Source: G963674505 sp964575975 (GTDB taxonomy: Bacteria > Desulfobacterota > Desulfobacteria > Desulfobacterales > SKZT01). From it: a stretch of DNA of 29,738 nucleotides. Below are positions 1 to 5,613 of the stretch, piece by piece; within the stretch, counting starts at the first letter, position 1; each line of letters begins with the position of its first letter. The stretch is taken from positions 1-29,738 of the forward strand of contig CAZNTU010000055.1 of NCBI GenBank assembly GCA_964575975.1, given 5' to 3'. Under the pieces are notes generated by a model. It was not told the origin of the DNA, did no database searches, and worked only from the letters and a program-made list of their open reading frames with translations. Position numbers and translations under genes: made by a program.

Positions 1-1
1 G

Positions 2-1606
2 CGGGAGGCCGAAGAACTGATCGACGCGATTCGCAACGGTGGCATCGACGCCCTCGTCGTTACCGGTCCGGACGAAAGCAGTGTTTATACGTTAAAAGGA
101 GCCGACCATACGTACCGTATTTTGATCGAAACCATGGACGAAGGCGCCGTCGTTTTGTCCAAAGGGGGGACGATTCTGTACTGCAACAAACGGTTCGCGA
201 AAATGGTCCGGGTCCCGTTCAACCGCGCTATGGGAACCTCCATCGCGGATTTTCTGGGACCGCGCGACAGAGAAATGCTACGGGTGCTGTACAGCCGGGT
301 TTTCGGAAAAGAATGCGCCAAGGCCGAAATAGCTCTCAAATCCGGGGACGGAGAACCGATTCCGGCCCTGGTTTCGCTCTGTACTCTTTGCGTGGACGAT
401 CTGGAAGCGCTCTGCATGGTCGTGACGGATTTGACGGAGCAGAAAAAATCCGAGGAAACCCTCAAATCGTATTCGAAAAGGCTTTACAGAAAAAACGCGG
501 AATTGAAGAAGCGCGCCGAGCAACTCGCCAGGTTGTCTTCCGAGCTAACCATGACCGAACAGCGGGAGCGCAAGCGTATGGCCAGGATTCTTCACGACGG
601 TTTGCAACAGATGCTGGCTTCGGCGAAACTGCAAGTCGGCTGCATGCAGGACAAACTCGACCGGCGCGATCAAAAGCGGGCGTTAGTTGCTATCGAGGCC
701 ATTCTTGCGGATTCGATCGGTATCGCCCGTTCTTTGTGCATGGATTTGAGCCCTCCGGTTCTTTACGAAGGGGGGCTCGCAGCCGGGCTGGAGTGGTTGG
801 CCAATTCCATGCGCGAAAAACACGATTTCAATGTCGAACTTTCAATAGAAGCTTGTCCAGAACCGGCCGATGATATCAAAGTGCTTGTTTTCGAATCCGT
901 GCGCGAATTGCTGTTCAATGCGGTCAAACACTCCAAGGCGAACTTGGCCAAAGTGAGCTTGCGCCAGGAGAACGGCGTGTGGATACGCATTGTCGTGAGC
1001 GACGAAGGAGCGGGGTTCGATATCGCCCGGTTCCAGGAACCGGAGAACTGCGGAGGGGGGTTCGGGTTGTTCAGCATACGGGAGCGAATCGGGTTGTTAG
1101 GCGGCGGCTTGCATATCGAAAGCGCTCCGGGCATGGGAAGCCGATTCACTTTGACTGTTCCCCGGATTGGCACCCCCTCCGTTGCCTTCGGGGGCAAAAC
1201 GGAAAACGCGGACGACGGTCTAGCGGACTTGGACGACAATGCATGCCGGTCCGCGACCCGGGTGCTGCTCGCCGACGACCACACTCTTTTCCGCGACGGG
1301 ATCGCTCGCATTTTGAACCGCGAATCGGATATCGAAGTGGCAGGCCATGCCCGAAACGGCCGCGAAGCTATGGAGCTGGCGCTAAAACTCAAACCACATG
1401 TCATCCTGATGGACATCGGGATGCCGGACGTTGGCGGAATCGAGGCCACCGCCGCGATTCACCGGGAAATCCCGGAAATCCGAATTATCGGGCTGTCCAT
1501 GTACGAGGATTTGGAAAACGCCCGCTCCATGTATCAAGCGGGCGCTTGCGACTATAAAAACAAAGCGTGCCCCGTTGCCGAACTTTTATCGGCGATTCGC
1601 GCCTGA
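2..1606 (+). CDS. PAS / histidine kinase / receiver hybrid sensor protein (5' end outside window)
   Basis: The frame is open to the left edge of the window with no start codon, so the gene begins upstream; 534 residues are visible. A lead segment (GADHTYRILIETMDEGA) runs into a PAS-like domain, then a short coiled coil (about residues 145-185). A HisKA_3-type dimerisation helix follows with the phospho-accepting His in ILHDGLQQ (codon 593-595). The HATPase domain shows an N-box (ELLFNAVKHS), DEGAGFD and GGFGLFSIRERIG. The C-terminal receiver has the acidic pair in LLADDH and the phospho-Asp in ILMDIGMP (codon 1412-1414). The kinase core is of the NarX/DegS type. The protein stops directly after the receiver with no DNA-binding domain, so output presumably passes to another protein. 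The signal sensed is unknown. It converges on the PRC-barrel gene. Confidence 0.9.
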   Translation, partial: REAEELIDAIRNGGIDALVVTGPDESSVYTLKGADHTYRILIETMDEGAVVLSKGGTILYCNKRFAKMVRVPFNRAMGTSIADFLGPRDREMLRVLYSRVFGKECAKAEIALKSGDGEPIPALVSLCTLCVDDLEALCMVVTDLTEQKKSEETLKSYSKRLYRKNAELKKRAEQLARLSSELTMTEQRERKRMARILHDGLQQMLASAKLQVGCMQDKLDRRDQKRALVAIEAILADSIGIARSLCMDLSPPVLYEGGLAAGLEWLANSMREKHDFNVELSIEACPEPADDIKVLVFESVRELLFNAVKHSKANLAKVSLRQENGVWIRIVVSDEGAGFDIARFQEPENCGGGFGLFSIRERIGLLGGGLHIESAPGMGSRFTLTVPRIGTPSVAFGGKTENADDGLADLDDNACRSATRVLLADDHTLFRDGIARILNRESDIEVAGHARNGREAMELALKLKPHVILMDIGMPDVGGIEATAAIHREIPEIRIIGLSMYEDLENARSMYQAGACDYKNKACPVAELLSAIRA

Positions 1607-1711
1607 ATTTTCATACAAACACGGATTGGGCAAATTGATCGAGCCGTCCACGCCCTGCGGTCGCGTCGGCCCGCCGAAAAAAACCTCCCTTTTTCTCGAC
1701 TCGACCGCCAC

Positions 1712-2359
1712 CTACTGTCGGGTATCGCGCATCCCGGATTCGGGGGCTTTGCCGGTCCCCGGTTCCATCATCGATCCGTGGGGAGATCCCTGGCCATGAT
1801 GTTCCTTCATCATGCTCGCTCCATTTTCCATCTCCATCCCGTAATAGCTGTGGACTTGCTGGCCGATTTCGGAATTGTCCCAGTCGGTGATTTCCTGGAG
1901 GGAAAAGGTAGGGGCTTCCAAAACCTTTTGGGAATCCATGTGAAGCACGAGCGATTCCTGGCCTTCCCGGCTTTCCAGAAAAGTGAACGGTATCGCCACG
2001 TACTGGTCCTCCTGGCCTTCCAGGTTGAGTACTCCATAATGAACTATGCCTTTGCCGAAAATGACCAGGTCCTGCAAAGTCCCCAGGTTGGTTCCGTCCT
2101 CGCCGACCACGGTCTTGCCCAGTATCTGATCGGCTCGTTTGGATGTCATGCCGGCCCCGGTTTTGTGGTGATTGTATCCTCCCGTTTTCTGTCCCGTGCG
2201 ATAGCCCGATTCCATGCCGGACTCATAGGGCTTTTCCATTCCCTGCCGCATGCTCTGGGTTCTCTCTCCCGCTCCAGTCTGCTGCCCCGCGAACGCGAAA
2301 GGAGCGAAAATCAGGACCGATGCCAATAGAAAATAAAACATCGCCTTTGTCTTCTTCAT
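1712..2359 (-). CDS. Exported PRC-barrel domain protein
   Basis: A 215-residue protein. The start at 2359 is chosen because a good GGAGGT site lies just upstream on the minus strand and the N-terminus then reads as a signal peptide (MKKTKAMFYFLLASVLIFA, cleavage likely after AFA near residue 24). An upstream in-frame start would bury this signal. After a Gly/Gln/Met-rich linker with KTGGYNHHKTGAG comes a PRC-barrel domain (about residues 75-180), with DQILGKTVVGEDGTNLGTL and the strand pattern GVLNLEGQEDQYVAIPF. The tail is Met/Gly-rich (EHHGQGSPHGSMMEPG). PRC-barrels are small beta-barrels that bind partners in RNA processing and photosynthesis; exported versions are mostly of unknown role. 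It is transcribed divergently from the peroxiredoxin gene. A periplasmic stress or binding role is only inferred. Confidence 0.85.
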   Translation of the reverse strand: MKKTKAMFYFLLASVLIFAPFAFAGQQTGAGERTQSMRQGMEKPYESGMESGYRTGQKTGGYNHHKTGAGMTSKRADQILGKTVVGEDGTNLGTLQDLVIFGKGIVHYGVLNLEGQEDQYVAIPFTFLESREGQESLVLHMDSQKVLEAPTFSLQEITDWDNSEIGQQVHSYYGMEMENGASMMKEHHGQGSPHGSMMEPGTGKAPESGMRDTRQ

Positions 2360-2634
2360 AATGACCTCCGTCAACTTATTCGTTGAAGTTTCAAACTTTG
2401 GGTTCAGCCGATCAAAACAATAATCTGCCTCCAATCATGCAACAATGGGCAGTACACGGTAATTCGCCGTTCGGCGTGCCGCAAAACCCCCGTGTTTTTA
2501 CCTTGTTCCATGCCGTTTCCGGGGCTTGGTTTTTATTTCGTCCATCGTGTCCCGGCGGTTCCTTTAAAATCATTTGCGCAAGAATTCGAATGCAATGGCA
2601 TATCCGTCCCGAACTTGCAAGACTCCCGCCGATG

Positions 2635-2675
2635 TTTACATTTTTACACGTCTTTACAATCGGACACCGTTTACC
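2635..2675. repeat. TTTACA hexamer array upstream of peroxiredoxin
   Basis: TTTACA occurs at 2635-2640, 2643-2648 and 2653-2658, and TTTACC at 2670-2675. Start-to-start distances are 8, 10 and 17 bp, so some copies face the same side of the helix. The cluster sits about 75-115 bp before the peroxiredoxin ATG. It could be a regulator-binding array, or simply AT-rich promoter sequence; a short hexamer alone does not prove function. Confidence 0.35.
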
Positions 2676-2715
2676 ATTCGGAAAATAATACGACTTGCCA
2701 TTCGGAAAATAATAC
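2674..2715. repeat. Two 18-bp direct repeats, 24-bp period, before peroxiredoxin
   Basis: The 18-base unit CCATTCGGAAAATAATAC occurs identically at 2674-2691 and 2698-2715, separated by six bases. The second copy ends 32 bp before the peroxiredoxin ATG. An exact 18-mer repeated next to itself is very unlikely by chance. It may be a tandem operator for the redox regulator of this gene or a recent small tandem duplication. Only two copies exist, so it is not an array of CRISPR type. Confidence 0.7.
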
Positions 2716-2747
2716 CACCATTTCTTTAAAATACGAGAGGTACGGCA

Positions 2748-3365
2748 ATGAAATTCGAAGAAGAAAAACGCGGATTGAGAGTGGGGGACGACGTCCCCGA
2801 CTTCGAGATGAACACCTTCGATCCCGTCGAGCAATATTTCGGAAAGGTTTCCTTGAAAAAACTCAAGGAAGAGGGAAAATGGACAATCTTGTTCTTTTAC
2901 CCGGCGGATTTTACGTTCGTATGCGCGACCGAGTTCGACGCCTTGGCCGAACAGCACGAAAAATTCAAGGAACTTGGGGCCGAAGTGATCTCGGTCAGCA
3001 CGGACACGCAGTTCGTTCATTTGGCGTGGCATAGGGAAGAAAAATCCCTGGAGAACGTCAAGTATCAAATGGCGGCCGATCCTACCGGCGCCGTTTCGCG
3101 CTTGTTCGGGGTCTACGATCCGGAGTCCGGTCTCGCCTTGCGAGGCACGTTCATCGTCAGCCCCGAAGGAAAGCTCTTCAACTCCGAAGTCAATTATTTC
3201 AACATGGGGAGAAACATCGACGAGCTTTACCGCAAGCTGAAGGCCAACATCTATCTTTCCAAGCACGGCGACGAGGCTTGTCCCGCGCAGTGGAGGGACG
3301 AGGGGGACAAGACCTTGAAACCGTCGGAAAAGCTTGTCGGAAAGGTTCGCGAGGCAATGAAATAA
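2748..3365 (+). CDS. 2-Cys peroxiredoxin (AhpC/Prx1 family)
   Basis: A 205-residue thiol peroxidase that reduces H2O2 and organic peroxides in the cytoplasm. The peroxidatic Cys59 lies in the family motif PADFTFVCATEFD, with the preceding Pro and Thr of the active site. The resolving Cys178 is in DEACPAQW near the C-terminus, the typical 2-Cys arrangement. Length and the motif RGTFIVSPEGK also fit the AhpC/Prx1 group. GAGAGG lies seven bases before ATG. It is followed after ten bases by an ABM-fold gene on the same strand. No ahpF or thioredoxin gene is adjacent, so the electron donor is unknown. Direct repeats just upstream suggest specific control. The symbol ahpC is possible but not assigned because the partner is absent. 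Confidence 0.95.
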   Translation: MKFEEEKRGLRVGDDVPDFEMNTFDPVEQYFGKVSLKKLKEEGKWTILFFYPADFTFVCATEFDALAEQHEKFKELGAEVISVSTDTQFVHLAWHREEKSLENVKYQMAADPTGAVSRLFGVYDPESGLALRGTFIVSPEGKLFNSEVNYFNMGRNIDELYRKLKANIYLSKHGDEACPAQWRDEGDKTLKPSEKLVGKVREAMK

Positions 3366-3375
3366 AGGGGGGCAA

Positions 3376-3663
3376 ATGGCGGTCAAAATCGTTATTAAAA
3401 GAAGAGTGCCGGAGGACAGGGCCGAAGTATTGGTTCCACATTTGAAAAAACTGAGGGTCATGGCGGTGAACCAGCATGGCTATATCGGCGGAGAGACGAT
3501 GAAACGGATCGACGATCCCGACGAATTCCTGGTCATTAGCACATGGCAAACCATCGAGGACTGGAAAGAATGGTTCGAAAACAAGGAGCGAACCAAGATC
3601 CAGGAAGAGATAGACGCGCTTCTGGAACAGAAAACCGAGTACGCGATCTATCATTATCAATAA
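3376..3663 (+). CDS. ABM-fold (antibiotic biosynthesis monooxygenase) small protein
   Basis: A 95-residue protein of the dimeric alpha/beta-barrel (ABM) superfamily. The ABM pattern is visible as an N-terminal beta strand with basic residues (VKIVIKRRVPEDRAEVLVPHL), then HGYIGGETM, FLVISTWQTIEDWKEWFENKE and a closing helix. AAGGGGGGC lies just before ATG, and the gene starts ten bases after the peroxiredoxin stop, so the two are probably cotranscribed. Members of this fold include quinol monooxygenases and haem-degrading enzymes, but many are uncharacterised. Haem-ligand residues could not be assigned by eye. A role linked to peroxide stress is inferred from position only. Confidence 0.85.
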   Translation: MAVKIVIKRRVPEDRAEVLVPHLKKLRVMAVNQHGYIGGETMKRIDDPDEFLVISTWQTIEDWKEWFENKERTKIQEEIDALLEQKTEYAIYHYQ

Positions 3664-3706
3664 ACCCAAATACCGATTCCCAAACGCGTTGGAAAAGCCG
3701 GAAAAA

Positions 3707-3733
3707 GCCGCCGGACGAGTATCGCCCGACGGC
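3707..3733. terminator. Bidirectional Rho-independent terminator between convergent genes
   Basis: Arms GCCGCCGGACGA (3707-3718) and TCGCCCGACGGC (3722-3733) flank a three-base loop. In minus-strand RNA the two imperfect positions become G-U wobbles, giving a continuous 12-bp stem followed by UUUUU and then UUUU after a short gap. In plus-strand RNA the stem has two mismatches but is followed by UUUUGUUUUU. It can therefore end the rubrerythrin transcript (best fit) and also the peroxiredoxin/ABM transcript. Confidence 0.75.
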
Positions 3734-3762
3734 CCTTTTGTTTTTGATTCGAACCCGATAGA

Positions 3763-4257
3763 CTAATCGACCTTGAAAAACGCGTTGGGCTTGGCCTTGC
3801 AAACGGGGCAGCTCTCCGGGATCTCGTCTTCGCAGGTGTAGCCGCACACGGAGCAAACGTAGTAGTCGCATTCCTTCATATTGTCCATGTTTTCCAAAGC
3901 CTTCTGGTACAGCTTGGCGTGTATTTCTTCGACCTCGTTGGCGAACTTGAAGCTGCGATGGGCGGCTTTGTCGCCCTCGGCTTCGGCCTCCTCGATCATC
4001 TTCGGATACATGCTCTTGAACTCGTGGGTTTCTCCGGCGATGGCTTCCTTCAAGTTGGCGGCGGTGTCTCCGATGGCGCCCATGGCCCTCAAATGGGCGT
4101 GGGCGTGAACAGTCTCGGCTTCGGCGGCGGCCCGGAAAAGTTTTGCGATTTGGGGATACCCGTCGCGGTCCGCCTTCTTGGCGAACGCCAGATATTTCCG
4201 GTTGGCTTGGGATTCCCCGGCGAAAGCGGCGGCCAAATTTTCCATGGTCTTACTCAT
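3763..4257 (-). CDS. Rubrerythrin
   Basis: A 164-residue di-iron peroxidase used by anaerobes to reduce H2O2. The four-helix di-iron domain spans about residues 1-130, with ligand-bearing stretches AGESQANRKYLAFA, AEAETVHAHAH and ANEVEEIHAKLY. A C-terminal rubredoxin domain follows with two CxxC pairs (CSVCGYTC and CPVCK). Its ATG overlaps the TGA of the NUDIX gene (ATGA), and GGAG sits inside the end of that gene, so translation is probably coupled. It is the last gene of a three-gene minus-strand set and is followed by a good terminator. Residue order and size match the family well. The usual electron donor, rubredoxin, is not in the window. Confidence 0.95.
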   Translation of the reverse strand: MSKTMENLAAAFAGESQANRKYLAFAKKADRDGYPQIAKLFRAAAEAETVHAHAHLRAMGAIGDTAANLKEAIAGETHEFKSMYPKMIEEAEAEGDKAAHRSFKFANEVEEIHAKLYQKALENMDNMKECDYYVCSVCGYTCEDEIPESCPVCKAKPNAFFKVD

Positions 4258-4823
4258 ACAAGGTCTCCTTTCTGGGTGTCTATTGTTAGAGATCGGGGCG
4301 CGTCGGGCGCCGGCAATTCTCCGGTTTCGATGCGCCGTTTTATTTTCCCGATCACATATAAATCGGTTGGAAACGCCATATTGTCCGGGATTTTATCGAC
4401 GGGAAAGAAGCGAACCTCCTCTGCGTCGCTTCCGGGAGCCGCCTTCCCTCCCTTTCGACTCGCCCAGAACCAAATACCAATGGTCAATCTTTTCGGGTCG
4501 TGAAAATTGGAATGCACATCGAATACGGGACCCATTTCCGCCTCGATGCCGGTTTCCTCGAAAAACTCCCGGCGTCCGGCATCCCGTATGTCCTCGCCCC
4601 ACTCCACATGGCCGCACGGAATACACCATCGTCCTTCGTAGGATACGCCCTTTGCCCGTTTGACAAGAAGAATCTTTCCGTTCTCGAAAAGAATGGCGGC
4701 GACTCCCACCGTGGGATTGCGGTAAAGCTTTTTTCCGCACGTGGGGCAATGCCAACGCTTGTACTGCTTTTCCAGCAGCGTTTCGACAGGGTTGCCGCAA
4801 ACGGGGCAAAACCGGTATTCCAT
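4254..4823 (-). CDS. Zinc-ribbon NUDIX hydrolase
   Basis: A 189-residue protein with an N-terminal zinc ribbon (FCPVCG and CPTCG, residues 6-30) followed by a NUDIX domain. The Nudix box is complete: G(x5)E(x7)RE(x2)EE(x)G in GHVEWGEDIRDAGRREFFEE plus TGI. The family hydrolyses nucleoside diphosphates linked to another group. The zinc-ribbon version resembles the NADH pyrophosphatase (NudC) group, but the SQPWPFPxS motif that marks NudC is not seen, so the substrate is open. It lies 18 bases after the ferritin-like gene and overlaps the rubrerythrin start by four bases. A role in removing oxidised or ADP-ribosyl nucleotides during oxidative stress is an inference from this placement. Confidence 0.9.
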   Translation of the reverse strand: MEYRFCPVCGNPVETLLEKQYKRWHCPTCGKKLYRNPTVGVAAILFENGKILLVKRAKGVSYEGRWCIPCGHVEWGEDIRDAGRREFFEETGIEAEMGPVFDVHSNFHDPKRLTIGIWFWASRKGGKAAPGSDAEEVRFFPVDKIPDNMAFPTDLYVIGKIKRRIETGELPAPDAPRSLTIDTQKGDLV

Positions 4824-4841
4824 TGTATCGCCCGCCCGCTG

Positions 4842-5345
4842 TCAGAAGGGCCAGAACTGATTGTCGTTCCAGATTTCCTGCCTGAGGGCCTTGTCGATAT
4901 CCACGAGCATGTCCAAGTGCCCTGTTTCCCAGTCGGCCAGCCACCGGTAAAGCGCCTTTTCTCCCGGATCCTCCGATTCGACGGCCCTTCCGGAATAATA
5001 TTGGATCGCCTCGCGCTCCATGGCCATGGCGGCCGCTATGGCGGCGGATTCAAAACCGGCGGCGGAAATCTGTTTCTTGATTCGGTCGGAAAGGACGTTT
5101 TGCGCCGGGTCGGATTTTTCTCCGGGGGGAATGGCGTCCGGGTCGAATTTTTTACTGGCCTGGTACGCCTTGTATTGATGGGAGAGCGTCTTGATATGCT
5201 TTTCTTCCTCGCCCGCCATCTGCTCGAAAAACTCTCTGACCGCCTCGCTTTCGGCGTCGTTCGCGATTTTCTGGTAAAAAGATTTTCCCCTGATTTCCAG
5301 AAGAACGGCCCCTTTGAGAATTTTTACAGCCGCGTTCTCTTCCAT
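4842..5345 (-). CDS. Ferritin-like di-iron protein (rubrerythrin domain, no rubredoxin tail)
   Basis: A 167-residue four-helix protein. Candidate iron ligands are E17 (LLEIRG), E47 and H50 (GEEEKH), E110/E112 (MEREAIQYY), and E140 and H143 (WETGHLDML), which is the double ExxH pattern of the rubrerythrin/ferritin-like family. It has no CxxC motif, so it lacks the rubredoxin domain of its neighbour. GGAGG lies seven bases before the ATG on the minus strand. It is the first gene of the set leading to the NUDIX and rubrerythrin genes. The activity (iron handling, peroxidase or oxidase) cannot be told from sequence. A candidate promoter with an inverted repeat lies upstream. Confidence 0.85.
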   Translation of the reverse strand: MEENAAVKILKGAVLLEIRGKSFYQKIANDAESEAVREFFEQMAGEEEKHIKTLSHQYKAYQASKKFDPDAIPPGEKSDPAQNVLSDRIKKQISAAGFESAAIAAAMAMEREAIQYYSGRAVESEDPGEKALYRWLADWETGHLDMLVDIDKALRQEIWNDNQFWPF

Positions 5346-5613
5346 CCAAGCGCCTCCTTAATCATTTTTTAGGGCGGGTACCCTGGTTGTTACGACAAGC
5401 ACACAAAATCCAGATCGAATTTTCGACGGATCGAAAACGAAAAATTATAGGAACGATTATCAGGTACGAAATAGATAATCGCGAAAGATCGAAAGTCAAT
5501 AAGGACATGAAACCGGAAAGCTCCACGCGCGCGAAGGAGGCGGCATCTCGATAAAATCCGAAATCGGGCTCACGCACGGCTGTTTTAGCCTTTGCAACTG
5601 GGCCAGTCACGGA
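5346..5613. other. Intergenic region upstream of the ferritin-like gene (268 bp)
   Basis: No convincing gene. A GTG-initiated 82-codon minus-strand frame (5362-5610) has composition unlike its neighbours and runs through the promoter/operator signal. No clear terminator for the upstream PEP/pyruvate-domain gene was found; the short palindrome CCGAAATCGG near 5558 lacks a T-run. Confidence 0.5.
5444..5481 (-). promoter_or_regulatory. Candidate promoter and operator of the ferritin-like/NUDIX/rubrerythrin genes
   Basis: On the minus strand a perfect -10 hexamer TATAAT (plus-strand 5444-5449) is preceded by a perfect 8-bp inverted repeat, CGATTATC (5454-5461) and GATAATCG (5474-5481), separated by 12 bases. 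Half-site centres are 20 bp apart, about two helical turns, as expected for a dimeric regulator. The repeat covers the -35 position, where no good -35 hexamer is seen, so it could bind a repressor or an activator. The ATG of the first gene lies about 100 bases downstream. The regulator is unknown; this is not a clear Fur or PerR box. Confidence 0.5.

Larger units (their letters stand above)
2360..2747. other. Divergent intergenic region, PRC-barrel / peroxiredoxin (388 bp)
   Basis: I see no gene in this gap. It must hold the promoters of both divergent genes, but no clear -35/-10 pair with normal spacing could be assigned. The half nearest the peroxiredoxin gene is AT-rich and carries two kinds of repeat, listed separately. 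TAAAAT at 2727-2732 is a possible -10 for the plus strand, and GAGAGG at 2735-2740 is the peroxiredoxin ribosome site. A weak inverted pair TTGAA/TTCAA lies near 2383-2394. Confidence 0.6.

Noticed and set aside
2674..2715. CRISPR-like repeat
   Set aside because: There are only two copies with a six-base spacer and no cas gene; a promoter element or tandem duplication is more likely.
5362..5610. 82-codon minus-strand frame starting with GTG
   Set aside because: Composition is unlike neighbours, there is no good ribosome site, and it runs through the promoter/inverted-repeat signal.
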